Assembly: GCA_003116875.1 (NCBI GenBank)
Contig: BCKT01000005.1
Location: 620,001 to 684,000, forward strand
Reading direction: 5' to 3'
Length of the DNA: 64,000 bases
Origin: Takashimella koratensis
Lineage: Eukaryota > Basidiomycota > Tremellomycetes > Trichosporonales > Tetragoniomycetaceae
Shown here piece after piece: positions 47,301 through 59,500 of the stretch; positions within the stretch are counted from its first letter, which is position 1; the number at the start of each line of letters is the position of its first letter. The notes under the pieces are model-generated. The model was not told the origin of the DNA. It did no database searches and was given only the letters and a program-made list of their open reading frames with translations. The translations under genes and the position numbers were made by a program.

Positions 47301-50300
47301 TAGCTGCGAGCTGGACGACGTCCCATTGTCGAGACCCGAGGTTGACGGATTGGTTTCGAATCATCGACGAGACCGTCCCGTCTTGCCTCGGTGCATGCTT
47401 CCTCGCTCGTGCGTTCTCGATTCGCTGCTTTCGCCACACCTTGCGCATGACTCGGATGTAGCCCGAGTAGTCTTCCTCGGGATCGGGAACGGGTTCAGGC
47501 TCTTTTGCCTTTTTCCGCTTGACCACTGCCGCGACCTTTTGCCCACCGACCTTTTTCCCACCAGCCCCAAAGTCCTCCATGTCCCCGCTGTTCGTAGCCG
47601 GGGCTGTCGCACGCATCTTTGCAAACATATCGGTGAGCTTGTGTTGTTGGAACTTGTCTTCTTTGGCGGCGACTCGCTTGAACAACCAGTCTGGGTGCCT
47701 GATACGAGGAACCGGGTTGGCGACTTTCTGCAACGCTGCAGGGATGGTGATGAGCTTCTGGATAACGGACCCGAGTCGTTCGGTGTAGTAGTCCCAGTCG
47801 AGGATAGCTCGGAGGTCAAAGTCGGTCAAACTGTTGTCCTTGAGCCATTTGCGGAGGTAGTGACGTTTGATCGTCGGATCGGCATCGAAGATAGCGACGG
47901 GAACAGCTCGCTCGGTGACTGGTGCGCCGTTGGGTTTGGCCGAGATGATGAAACGACATGAGAGACCCTTGTCTTTGACCATTTGCTCGCCCAAGAACTC
48001 GGCGAGTCGACGGGCTGTACTGATCGAAGTCGATTTTTGACCCGCGTACTCGGCAAGCGTCTTGGACATTGATCGATTCTCAGCAATCAGGTCGACGAGC
48101 TCGTTATCGTGCAAACTTGATCCTCGGCTCTGCAAGATATCCAACCACTGATCAGCGACCGACGCGACGGCCGCATAACACTCCTCGGTTGTTGATCCAA
48201 GCAAGAACTTGTCAAAGATCTGCGACTGGAAGATCTTGATGAGTTGCAATTCTCCTCGTCGTTTCACTTCGAATCCCTTGAGTTCGGCCAACGACCCGTC
48301 AAAGTTGAACACGGCGTAACGTTTCTTCAACAGCTTGTCCTCTTCTTTGGAAGACGGGAGGATCATCGCCTTGTACGGCCCGTCGAGCTCGAAGAAAATC
48401 GAGTTCTCCTTGCGCACTTCGTACCGCCCGGTGTCCTTATCGACAAGCGCGTGGTACTGGTCGTTCGTGAACTGGGCGTGGACAAGGTGGTTCAACATCG
48501 TACATGGGTACGAAATCCCAAACTTCTTCCCGTTCTTGAGCTTGAACGAGAAGTTTTCAGGGAAGACACCTGGTAGCATACACCAGATTCCATCGGTATC
48601 GAGTTCGAGTGGTCGACCCAGTTGCTCAACCAGTTGACGCGCCATCTGAATGATCGTCGCCCCGGTCAGGCAGGTGATCCCCGCCATCTCCATCGAATAC
48701 CACCGAGCTCCTTTACGCATGACGTAGCCGTAGAACGAGTTGAGGATACACTTGTGAGCGAGCTGAAGCGAGTCGTATAGGACAATCATCTTCTTCGCCT
48801 CATCGACCGCCGCGAGCGCACCACCTTCCTCGATCGCCTTGTCTAGGTTCTTCTTCCACGTCTTGTGCAAACCCTTGTACTCATATCGCCGATCTCGGAA
48901 CGCTCGGACCGTATCGATGTAGAACGAGTTCTCACGTTGACAGATGATCGCCGTCTTGGTGACGACTTTGGTCTCGTGGGTCTTCTTGTACACTTTACGA
49001 GAGTAGTCGCCCAGTCGTTTATGGATCAGCGCGGATTGTTCGACGTCGCCGAGATCGACGAATCGCCTTCGTGGGCCGTTGGGGAACTTGGGAGGGAAAA
49101 ACTCCTGGTCGAGCGCATACCGAACCATGTTGACCTCGTCTCGCTTGGCGGGAAAGTACTCGCCTCGCCAGGCCCACTCCATTCGCCGGTCGCACGTCTT
49201 GTCAGGTCGGTTGTAGTCGCAGGTCGCACACGCCGCTTCATCTTTGACCGAGTCGGGTTGAAGCCGGTTGGACAACATGATATTGGGGTACATGGCGGCG
49301 ACGTCGAGATGGTAGATAAGCGGCTTGTCGAATCGGTTCGGGTTATCTCGCATAAGCTCGAGCGCTGTAGCGATCTCGGCTTTCACCTCGTCGTAGTTCT
49401 CCACTTCGTCGAGGCTGATCTTGCCTTCTTCGATGAGGGAGAACTGCAGTGCGGCATCGAGATCGCCGAGCAGTCCCTCGATCGCGCTGGGCTCGACCTT
49501 GAAATGTGTCGGGATATCGGCGCGGAAGACTCCGGCCTCCAAAGCTTCGACGTGCCCTCCGACGTAGGTCTCGGACGCGAGCAAATGTCCATCGTATGTG
49601 ACGCCATGTGGGTCCTCGTGACGATTGGGCATGATGATGTGTGCTTGATACGCTTCAACCTGAGTCACAGTCAGCTTTGCATCGGAGTTTTTAGCCGTCT
49701 TGCGTTACTCACCATCAACAAGGTCTCACACAGAGTACCCGAACCCTTTCTCAAGACTTCGTCCGGGTTGAGAGGAATGATGTTACACAGCGAGAAGATG
49801 AACGGGTTGATGTACTTCATGTAGAGGTAGTACGTCGCGACGGCGTCAGAGACTGAGTAAGACGCGAGTTTTTGTGGTTGCTCAATAGCGTATCTAGTTC
49901 TGTCAGCAACAACTCCACGTTGATACTCACGGTGTCATGAGCTCCGGGTCGAGGTCAATCGGGTTGTAGCCAAGCTTGTAAGTGGTGACGGCTTTCAAGC
50001 CCTGGGACCCTTGAGGGAGGTACGAATCACGCTTGACCCATCTGGTTTCTGTCAGCTTCATCTGGGGGTTAAAGCTAGCTGATATGAGCTTACCGGAAAC
50101 AGTCCATGTGCATGCACGAACGCGACTTGTACTCCATCTCATTGTCAGGCTTGAACCCAATCTCGTCAAACATGCTGATCCCGTGGATCTTGGCTCGGGC
50201 ATCGACGAATGGAAAGTCGAAGCTGTCACCGTTGTACGTGGCCATGACAGTTGGTCGTGACTCTCGAATGTGCTCAAACCAGCGTCGAATCAGTGCAGGC

Positions 50301-51743
50301 TGTTGAGTGATACAGTCAGCTGTGTTCGGCTCACTTCTTCCCTTTCACCACATCACGAGTTTCACTCACCTCGTCAGGCTCATTGAAGACTGTAAACTCG
50401 CCCTCGTACTCTGGCTTGGGCGTATACTCGAAATCATCAATATCCTCGCTCACGATCTCTCGGTTGGTAATGAGGTACCCTTGCCCGTCGATCATGTACG
50501 AGATCATCATGATCTGATCCGTTTGCTGGTCAGGGAATTTGAGGGGTTGTTTCGTTGTCTCAATATCGTAGGCCATGACGACTGGTTCGGCACGTTTCAC
50601 TCGGTCTGTGATTCGAGTGAGGGAGATGGTCCCTGTCACCGACTTGACACTGTACCACAATCCTACTCGGATATCTACACCTTTGTCAGCTGGCTCCACA
50701 GAACCCGCACCTCCGGCACGAGCGATTCTCCGAGACTCACCGAGATCAATCGCGACTCGAAGGTAATAAGGAATATCGTGTTCCCTCATATCGATAATAC
50801 ACTCTGCAGGTTCCCGATCTCTTCGCTTCTTGCTATCATCTTCTGCGCCCCATGCCTTCTCCTCGTCGTCGTGGCCGTTCGCTGCGTTCTCAGCAACGAC
50901 GTCGGCGTACGCGTCTACTGCTGTGAACTTGGCCGAGTTGGCAGCGACGAGGGGTACGAGCTCGCGTTTGACTGCTTGAAGGTCCGCAGTGTTGTGGAAG
51001 AAGAGTTTTAAGAAAACTGGCGGAGCTGAGAGCAGGTGGTTGGGCTGGGCATGGGTCAGCAAGGGACAAGGGTTGTTGTAAAACGTAGAGAGACGTACCA
51101 GACTCAAGTCCCATTTCTTCTCTCGAGCAACGCGAACGACCAGCCCTTCGAACCGCTTGATCAACCATTCCTCGACAATCGTCTCGGTACCAGCCTGAGA
51201 TACGATCAGCTAGACTCAAGCCCAACCATCATCTCGACAAAGACTCACGCGACATGTCAGGTAAAAGTACGGCTCGTACGGCACCGTTGCCTTGAACATT
51301 CCTCCGTCGTCTTGAATAAAGTAGTAGTCGACTGCTGCGAGCCCTGTCGAGTGTGTATCGCTCGTCATGAGAGTCTGTGCGGGAGACATGGTCAGCATAA
51401 CTCCTCACACAGCCTTTCTTCCTCTATCGCCCTCTATCAGCTCTTTACAACATACCTGGTGCATGTTAACCAACCAGCCCACTCTCGATTCTCCAGCGGC
51501 GACATTACTTTCAAACCTCCAAAACCCGAGCTTATCATCGATCTCATCATACATTTTAACCTCCTCGAACCTCTCTGCCATTGCGGTTCCGTCGTCGTCT
51601 CTGACGGGTTTGGGACCGTCGCGAGAGTCGATACCGCCCTTGGAAGGCCCAGGTCGGAAACCTGAGCGTTTACCGGTGAAGCGCGTGTTGCCCTTTGACC
51701 CACTGCCGCCACCGCGACCTCGACCTCGACCGCGGAACGACAT
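44310..51743 (-). CDS. POL2: DNA polymerase epsilon catalytic subunit
   Basis: Thirteen exons (51456-51743, 51249-51374, 51099-51194, 50741-51044, 50370-50674, 50094-50299, 49931-50041, 49713-49893, 46342-49659, 44787-46289, 44628-44717, 44433-44559, 44310-44374) give 2239 aa, the normal length. Pol epsilon is the leading-strand replicase. Visible: an RG-rich N-terminus; proofreading exonuclease with DIETT at about 307; polymerase motif A DVAAMYPN at about 658; the catalytic-domain Fe-S cysteines in [13 protein letters not shown] plus [19 protein letters not shown]; and motif C DTD at about 893. The long inactive second polymerase half follows, and the C-terminal CysA and CysB zinc modules (CARC...C..KC; CVKC...CSC). 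The fifth exon uses the TAG acceptor giving DIRVG, matching the human KIHVA register. Confidence 0.97.
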
Positions 51744-52521
51744 GGCTGTGGGGAGTAGAAAGAGGGCTGGGTAGAGAAGAGAGAGGTTGGAAGGGGAACG
51801 TGGAGGCAGGTGGTGAGGGGGTAGGGGTATTTATACAAGCAGACTGGCGGACAAACGATGAGAACGAGGATGGGTGAAGGTGAATAATGAATAGTGAATC
51901 CAAGAATCGAGAAATGGAAATTACCCGTGCAGCAAAAACAGACGCGTCGCGTAAAGGGCCAAAGGAGGGAACATTGGAAATCAAGGCGGCGAGTAAAAAG
52001 CAGAACTCGTTTTAGTAAAGTAGTTTCAGATTATGTAATACCCATCCCCCTCGGGATTACTTTCCGGGCCCACAGGGAAAAGGCAATCATCCCCAGCATT
52101 CTTCCACCGCACCGCCCACCACTAGAGCCAAGGGCTAGGAGCCATTTCCGAATCGAGATAACCAACGGATCCTGTATCTCTCTCGTCCTATTCCCTCTTC
52201 CTCTGCCCTCACCCCCTTCCCCTCCCTGCCCCTGGTGTTCTCTGGTGCACCACCCAAGAGGCCAAGAGGCAAGACGGAAAACTCGACCGAAAAACGGGGC
52301 CCTCGTCCATTGACAGACCCGATAGCGAGCACGTTTACGAGAAACTGTGCAGGTTTACGCCCAATCATCTACCACAGCAGCAGACCACCGCCCCCTCAAC
52401 CCCCTCCTCCCTGTCGCCCTCTGAAGTGCACCCTTTATCACCACCTTGAGCAACTTTTTGTCCCTCCTTGACCATCCCTTCTCTTCTTGTTGAAATCCAT
52501 CTACCCCATCATACCATCATC
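51744..52521. promoter_or_regulatory. divergent promoter region POL2 / ABC ATPase
   Basis: 778 bp between start codons. The motif ACGCGTCG near 51940 contains ACGCGT, the MluI cell-cycle box (MCB) core used by MBF to drive replication genes at G1/S. A single copy about 200 bp upstream of POL2 is suggestive only. The right half is CT-rich, as in a 5' leader of the ABC gene. Confidence 0.4.
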
Positions 52522-53585
52522 ATGTCCCCTCTACTTTCCGTCCAAGGCATCACTCTCCGTCGAGACGACGGCACGGGTTCTGCGATCCTTAACGATCTCT
52601 CGCTCGATGTCGAAGAGGGCGAGGTCGTCATCATCAAGGGCGAGAGTGGATCAGGGTGAGTCACTTCAATCTTACTCTTCTACCACTTCCTTCTCGCTCT
52701 GATCAGTCGATTCTTTTGCTGATTCTATGGGTTCAGGAAAACCACGTTTCTCAAGTGTATCGCCGAACTCATCGTTTACCAGAAAGGCGAGATCAAACTG
52801 CACGACAAGTGAGCTCCCCAATTGCCCTCTCTCCAACTCGAAAAGTCACTGACCCACCCAGGCTCTCCACAGAATACGGTAAGTTCCTATGCTCTCCCCT
52901 TAATCCCCTCTGGTCCATCTTTCAAGCCCAACCTGCCCCCCCCCCCCCCCCCACCTTCATCACCCACCTCCCTGCTGATCCTTTAGGCATCCCCAAATTC
53001 CGCACGTTGGTCCAATACGTACCCCAACGACCGTCTTTACTCCCCGGTACCCCTCTCGAGTTCCTGAAAACCATCCAATCCTTCAAAGCGCGCCAACGAG
53101 CGCCCGACTCTCCTCCGTCCGAGATCGACCCCGTCGACCTTGCGTCGGCTTGGGGGATCGCCAAGGTCCTGTGGACGAGGGAGTGGGCGACGCTGAGTGG
53201 TGGAGAGGGTCAGAGGATAGCGTTGGCTATTGCCGTGGGGATCGGAGGGGCAGAGGTCGTCCTTCTTGATGGTGAGTTTGGTCTTGGCAGGTTCCACTGG
53301 GTGATGCCATTGGGGGAAGAGAACGCTGATGTGTAGAACCGACGTCTGCGCTGGATGCGGAGAGCATGAAGAAAGTCGAGAACAGCTTGATCTCCATGCT
53401 CCCTCGTCGTGCTCAGGTAAGCAAGCGCTGGAAAAGTATTGTAGCAAGGCAGCGCTGACGCTATCCAGGACGGGATCGACTCTCCTCGAAAAGGGTACGG
53501 ACCGAAAGCGTTGATCTGGATCACGCACGAGGCTGCACAAGCACAACGGGTAGGAACAAGGACGGTTGATATCACCCGACGATGA
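52522..53585 (+). CDS. stand-alone ABC ATPase (single nucleotide-binding domain)
   Basis: Six exons: 52522-52655, 52737-52808, 52862-52878 (17 nt), 52987-53271, 53337-53416 and 53469-53585; 234 aa, no membrane segment. All ABC marks are present: Walker A GESGSGKTT (40-48), Q-loop Gln84 in VQYVPQRP, signature LSGGEGQR (144-151), Walker B EVVLLDE (Asp169, Glu170), D-loop SALD and switch His in WITHE. Compact single-NBD proteins of this type resemble bacterial FetA/YbbL and plant STAR1, which pair with a separate permease, rather than the usual fungal full transporters. No permease gene is adjacent. Intron 3 contains a C17 run. Confidence 0.88.
52936..52952 (+). repeat. C17 homopolymer in an intron
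   Basis: Seventeen C on the plus (coding) strand inside intron 3 of the ABC ATPase gene. Confidence 0.95.
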
Positions 53586-53750
53586 GATCTAGATGGATGT
53601 GCATGGCTAGACAAAACGAATAATGGGTTTAGAAAGTGCCAAGAGTCGCTAGGACAGAGGGTAAAGATGAGAGAGAGATAGTGTGAGCTCTGCCTGCATG
53701 GACAAAAAAGAGCGCGAGTAGAAAGACTGGTAGGGACGGGATCAACGAAA

Positions 53751-55201
53751 TTAGGCCTTTTTCTTCTTCTTCTTCTCGACCTCGTCCCCGTCTTCAGCTT
53801 TCCGCTTTCCCCCAGCGACATCCGCCTCTCCCTCGTGTTCTTCCTGCTTCCCTTCTTTCCTGGCTTTGCGTTCATCGCGCTTCCGCTTCTCCTCCTCTTT
53901 ACGCCACTTCTTCGCCTCTCGCGGGTTAAGGTTGGCAGGCATCACAGGCGCCTCCGCGACCGCCGGTGCAGCGTGTGCCGATGCGTGGTTGGGTTTGGGT
54001 GCGGTCTTGGAGGTGGATTTGGGCGCGCCGTTGAGTTTGCGAGATTTGGAAGGACGGACGTCGATGTCCATGAGGTCGGGCGAAGGGGAGCGGCGGATTG
54101 GCAAGGTAGCCTCGGGAACTGGAGGGGGGTTGGATGGGTCGGCAAGCAGAGAGCCAGTGAGAGAGAGCATCTGGTTGTTGACGTGGACGCTTTACGAGGT
54201 TAGTTAACGTCCAATGAAGTGGCTCTCATTTTACAGCATGGGGAGGGGAGAGGAGATGGTGGACATGGAGTTGGGATGAGGGTTGATACTGATGTCAGAT
54301 ACATACTTGATCACGGTGAACTTGATCGGTTGGGCATCATCACCCAACGACTTTCCCGTACTCTTCTCCTTCCACCTCCCCACCTCGTGAACACCCTCAT
54401 CATCGTCCTCGTCCTCGCTGTCGTACGACGACGCGTTCTCTTCGGCGCCTTCGTTGTGCTCAAACTCGTAGATGTCGAGAGGGATGTGTTGCAGCGGGAT
54501 GGAGACGTTGAAGGTCTTGGAGAAGAGGAGAGAGACGTGGGACGGAGAAGAGAGGGAGTGAGTACCGGCTGTTGAAAAGTTAGCGAGACGAAGCAAACGG
54601 GTGGTGGGGGAGGGGGAAGATGATGAACCCAAAGATACCCACTGAGGACCTGTCCCACCTGCGGCGCCCAGACGAGACTGCGGAACTGCACCTCGCACAC
54701 GCCAAAGGGACACTCGTTGATGAGCTTGACCGTGTCGTCGAGAAGGTCGTGTTCCCAGTGCGCCAGCAAAACTCCGCCCATCTGCGGCACGTAACTAAGG
54801 GTATGGTTGAGCGTCACGACAGACAAGCCCCTCGTCAGCGTTGAATCTCATGCCATCCATCTTCCCCGACTTGAACAAGGCTCTCGCAGCTCTCCAAGCT
54901 GATACTTCCAGTCCAACGGGGTCCCAGTTCACAGCTGTCCAACTCACCGCATCAACATCCCATCGAGTGTCTCGCGTACACCCGCCATCCAATCCGCTGC
55001 ATACTTTGGCGGAATGCTCAACCGCATCTGAGACTCCTTGTACTCGAACGGGCTTCCATTATCCTGCTTCACGCTCGCTCGTTGGTGCTCGTGCTTGTGC
55101 TTGTGTTTACGATCCTTGTCTTTGCGCTTATGGTCTTTGTTGCTGCGGTGCTTGTCCTTGTGCTCGGAGCGGGACGAGCTTGCCACGGCGTTCTGCGACA
55201 T
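53751..55201 (-). CDS. RPA43: RNA polymerase I subunit Rpa43
   Basis: Four exons (54948-55201, 54643-54794, 54307-54568, 53751-54189) give 368 aa. Rpa43 forms the Pol I stalk with Rpa14 and contacts Rrn3 for rDNA transcription initiation in the nucleolus. After a basic N-terminus (His/Lys repeats) comes the tip domain: MRLSIPPKYAADW, YVPQMGGVLLAHW and PFGVCEVQFRSLVW. Then comes the OB part: HVSLLFSKTFNVSIP and IPLDIYEFEH. The donor at 54642 (GTGGGT) was preferred over 54638 because it preserves the frame into THSLSSPSHVSLL. The C-terminus is a long disordered Pro/Ala then Lys/Glu-rich tail ending in poly-Lys, probably a nucleolar localisation element. The exon 4 acceptor (TAAAG) is weak. Confidence 0.88.
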
Positions 55202-55713
55202 CGTGGAGTGAGCCAGAGGTAGGCCGGTGCGTGTGGAACAGAGGTATAGAGGGGTGGAGGGGTGAAGCAGCGATGGTTGGGTGCTGGTGTAGATGCTGGC
55301 TGACTGGAACCGGTTGGAGGATGGTCAAGACAGGGATGAAAAAGTTTACAGCCCAAGTCGGTGCGGTTCATGTTCAGGCACGGTTGTAACTGGTTCAAAA
55401 TTTCTGGTCCCTGCCACGAGAAAAAAAAAAAAGGTCAGCCAAAGCAACAGCAACAGCAACAGCAATCGCAAAAAGCGACTGCAGGAACCTGGTCGTCGTC
55501 CTCGCTGACGAGCTCGAGCAGAGAATGTTGCAGTGAAGAGTAGGAAGTAGAATAGGAGAGTAGTTGTACATGCATATGTGGGTCTGTGCCCATGCTATCG
55601 TGATGTAATGTGACGTGCTTCGACCTCGCTCTCTCTCTCTCTGTCTACAAAATGACCTTCCGTCCAACATCTAATCCTTCCTCTGGCATCTCAGTCTGTC
55701 CTCACTCTGCCAG
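55202..55713. other. intergenic region between RPA43 and bS16m genes
   Basis: About 510 bp with an A-run at about 55421-55432, several CAG/CAACAG triplets near 55445-55465 and a CT run near 55630. RPA43 promoter and bS16m 3' end. No gene seen. Confidence 0.5.
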
Positions 55714-56244
55714 CTACTGCTGCGACTCTGGTTGCGATGGTGTTGACTCGGCGACGCCTGATGGTTGCGAACCGGGTGGTGGTGGGCTCCACTGGTGTTG
55801 CCATTTATGTGGTGTGACCAAGACTCCTCCCTATCTCTCTGTCAGCTCGATCCTCTCTCCCAGCTCTCTCCCTTGCCTCATCTCCCCTCTTTCTCCTCTA
55901 CCAATCCTCTTCTTAATTTCTCACCGCTCTCTTCTCCACCTTTTACTCACCCTTTCTAACAACTTGACGACCGACCTAGTTGGCTGAGCTCCCACACCCA
56001 ACCAATACCTAATCCTCTCTACATCCCACTCGACCCGTTTCTCTTTCCGGAGCGCGACGATCTCTCCGAACACGTTAGCGGCAGGTGGGAGCGGGGCGGA
56101 GGCAGGGAGTCTAGGGATAGGATCGTATTCGCCGAGTTTCTCGAGTGGACGGGCGTCGCGACGTTTCGAGGAGTTGATGGCGACGATGTGGAAAAGAGGA
56201 GTGTGGCGTTGGCCATGTCGCGCGAGGCGGATACGGACGGGCAT
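55714..56244 (-). CDS. MRPS16: mitochondrial small ribosomal subunit protein bS16m
   Basis: Two exons (55951-56244 and 55714-55830) give 136 aa. The first exon shows the S16 core: VRIRLARHGQ, FHIVAINSSKRRD, LEKLGEYDP, then ERIRYWLGVGAQPT and VVKLLER. Reading through the GTGAGT donor would give a basic 107-aa product. Splicing to the acceptor GATAG before 55830 instead yields LLERGGVLVTPHK, matching the family's usual Gly-Gly-hydrophobic-Leu continuation, so I prefer the spliced form. No clear cleavable presequence is present, which is common for this protein. It is divergent from CAND1. Confidence 0.87.
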
Positions 56245-56550
56245 GGCGAGGAGGTAGGGAAGTGATCAGGAGGGAGTAAAGGGAGGAGGGGATGACCGGG
56301 GGCGATAGTTGGGATGGATAGTTTGGGGTGGTGTCAATGGTTGAAAACGACATGGGTAGTGATAATGAATGCTGAGCGACAACGCCCCGTAGAAGTCCAC
56401 GTCATTGTGCCGTCGCTGAACCCACCTCCACCCTCGCCCGCTGCCATGCTTGATCCAAGTCGCCATTACCATTGTCCACCTTGTCATTCTCCCTCCCAAC
56501 CCTCACCTCATCCTCACCCCCTTCCTACCCAGCCCATACCCTCATTCACC
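56245..56550. promoter_or_regulatory. shared divergent promoter bS16m / CAND1
   Basis: 306 bp between start codons; CT-rich toward the CAND1 start. No specific element recognised. Confidence 0.5.
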
Positions 56551-59500
56551 ATGTCGGGCACCAAGGGTCTCAGCGTGTCCCTCAACTCGCTGCTCGACAA
56601 GGTGAGCCCACCTCTCTTTCGTCCTCCCATCACTTCCCATCACTCTCGTCTCCACTACTAACTCTGTTCAGATGAAGTCGACCGACTCTGATCTTCGGTG
56701 AGCCTTGAACCTTCCTTCTCCCTCATCCTGATTCATCACACACAGATGTTATCTCCTTGTTACTCATACAATGATAGCCGAAATGGACATCCTGCTGACC
56801 TCTCCCCAGATTGATGGCTCTCATCGACCTCAACAAAGACCTCGTCATCCTCGTCAACCTTCCCGACCCTGCGCACCCATCCGCCCACCCCCCCGCTCCG
56901 GCATATACCGATAGCCACACCGAGGAACTACTTACCTCCATGGTCCTCTCGCTGCTAGACGATACCAATGCCGAGGTCAAGAACAAGACGGTTGAATGGT
57001 ACGTCCTAGTTCCAAACCTTGGTTCACCGGACAACCGGAGAGTAAGTAGGTCTGTGCGCTGACCCGACGCTTGATGGATCACTTTAGCCTCGCGAACATG
57101 TCTAAGAAGACCAACAAGCTCAAGGAAATCATCGAGGTGGTCCTTGCCGGACTGGAAGGTACTGATGACGAAAAGCGTGATATCTGCTGCTTGGGTAAGC
57201 CCTACTCTTGCTATTAGACTCCCAGGCTGATCCTTGATTACAGCCATCAAATCGCTGGTTCTCGAAATGCGCGCGGGCAAGAAAGCTCCAGATTTTGTTG
57301 CCACCATCGCTACCCGGTGTCTGGCCGTTGTTGGCTCTGTAAGTTAGCTAATGTTTTCACGTTCAGTGCATCCACCCAAGGGAAGCCCCTGACTCCCTTA
57401 GCCCTCGGTCAACCCTCAATCCGCTTCTGAGCTCTTACAAGTCCTCGCTGAGTTGTTTAGCCGGTTCGACGGCATTGTCGCCCGCGATGGCCCTCTCCAA
57501 GCCCGTTCACTCCTCTCTCTTGCCACACTTCTCTCCACTGCTCGTCCCTCTATACGGAAACGCGCGATTCCCGCGCTCTCCGCTTTGGTCGCAAGCAGTC
57601 CGGGCGTCATCCCATCGTTGTCGCAGTATGTGATCGACGGACTGAAGAGCGGGGACGTCGAGAGGACAAAGACTTGGGTCGCGGCGGTAGCGAGCTTGGC
57701 GAAGGGGTCGGCAGTGGCGGATGTTGGCGCTTTGATCGAAAAACAAGGGGTCGCGAGCTTGATCATGGGTCAACTCTCGGATTTGGATGACAGCGACACG
57801 GTTGAGGGAGCCTTAGTGGTAAGTACAAGCCGATATCGTGATCACTTTTGTTACGTTTCTTGACGCTGTGCTGATGAGAATAGGCGTTCGAGGTGCTTGT
57901 GCTCCGGTGCCCGACTGAAATGTCTCCACACCTTGAGGAGGTGACCGCCAAAGCCCTGGAGCTCATCAAGTATGACCCGGTAAGCTTGAGTCATATTTCA
58001 CTGCCAGCGACGAGCAAGTGCTAACTCTGCATAGAACTATGTCGACCTGGACGACGACGACGACGTGGACATGGACGAGGAGGATGACGAGGATGACGAC
58101 TTTGATGACGCTGCGTGAGTCTCCTACTCTTCCAATCAGAGATCGAGCTAGCTGACCCTACTTAGCTACTCTGACGACGAGGACGTATCATGGAAGATTC
58201 GACGCGCAGCCGCCAAGATTCTCATCGCAGCCATTGGGACCCGACATGACCTACTCGCTGATTTCTACCGCACCACGGCGCCTACGTTGATCTCACGCTT
58301 CAACGAACGAGAAGAGAGTGTCCGACTCGAGGTGTTGGCTGCATTTGACGCATTGTTGAGACAGACGGTCACTGCGCGGGCTGCAGAGATTGCATCGGGT
58401 GGGAGTAACAAGCGCAAGCGGGCTGAGGAGATGGACCAGGATGTCAATGAGAGGTGAGCTGAGTCCGCTGGTAATGGGAAATAGTATCAAATGCTAAGCT
58501 CACATTGATTCAGTGCATTGGCAAGTCTCTACTCTTTGCGCCCGCAACTCGTCAAGGGTCTCGTGAAGCAAACCAATTCCAAATCCGTCAACACCCGCCA
58601 ACAAGTCTTTGTTCTTCTTCGCGAAGTGGTTGAAGCCCTCGACGGGGGACTCGAAGCCGATGGCGAAGCTGTGTGTACCGCTGCTCAGAACGCCTTCCGA
58701 ACGTCCGACAGCACCACCCCTTCACTCACCATTGCCGTCCTCGCGTTCCTTGCCGCTTTCTTCACCCGACACTCGGCGAAGGTGTATACGTCGTATCTTG
58801 CCGGTCTGACTCCCGCGATCGTCCGGTGCATGCGTGACAAGTTACAGCGGGTCAACTTTGAGGCATTTGCTGCGGCTTCAGCACTAGCTCAAGCCGTTCG
58901 ACCCATCGACAAGGGCTCAGCTTCGCCACTCTCCGCGTCGTATGCTACGCCAGTGAAAACACTGTTCGACGCAACGGTTGGCGTCCTTGCTGACGCCTCG
59001 GTCGATGCCGACGTGCGTGAAAAGGCATTAATCACCCTCGGTAACTTGTTGGTGCACGAGGGCGACTCGCTCGAGGCTTCGTATGGCGACTGCCTACCCC
59101 TCATTACCGCTCGCCTGGGCAATGAGAACACTGCAACCACCGCGGTACAGGTCATTGGCCGAGTCGCCGAGTCGCTCTCATGCAAAGGACCCGTCTTTGA
59201 CCAATGGCTTCTCCAGACTTTGCCCGAGATCGTCGTCGCTCTTCGACGCAACAAACGATCCGCCAGCAAATCCTCAGAATTCACCTGTCTGCAGAACCTC
59301 CTCACCCGAATCGGTACCGCTCTGCCCACAGACGTTGCGCAGAACGTCGTCGCTGATCTCGGCGGGTTCTCGGACACCCCGGCGGCTCTCCAGACGCTTT
59401 CGATTGTGCTCACTCGGCAACCAGCCTCGAGAGCGGCAGTTGACGAGCAGATCATGCCTCGAATTCTCGAGGCGATCAAAACCCCTTCGATCAACGCTTT

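Noticed and set aside
48865..49824. 319-codon plus-strand open frame
   Set aside because: Antisense shadow of the highly conserved polymerase domain of POL2.
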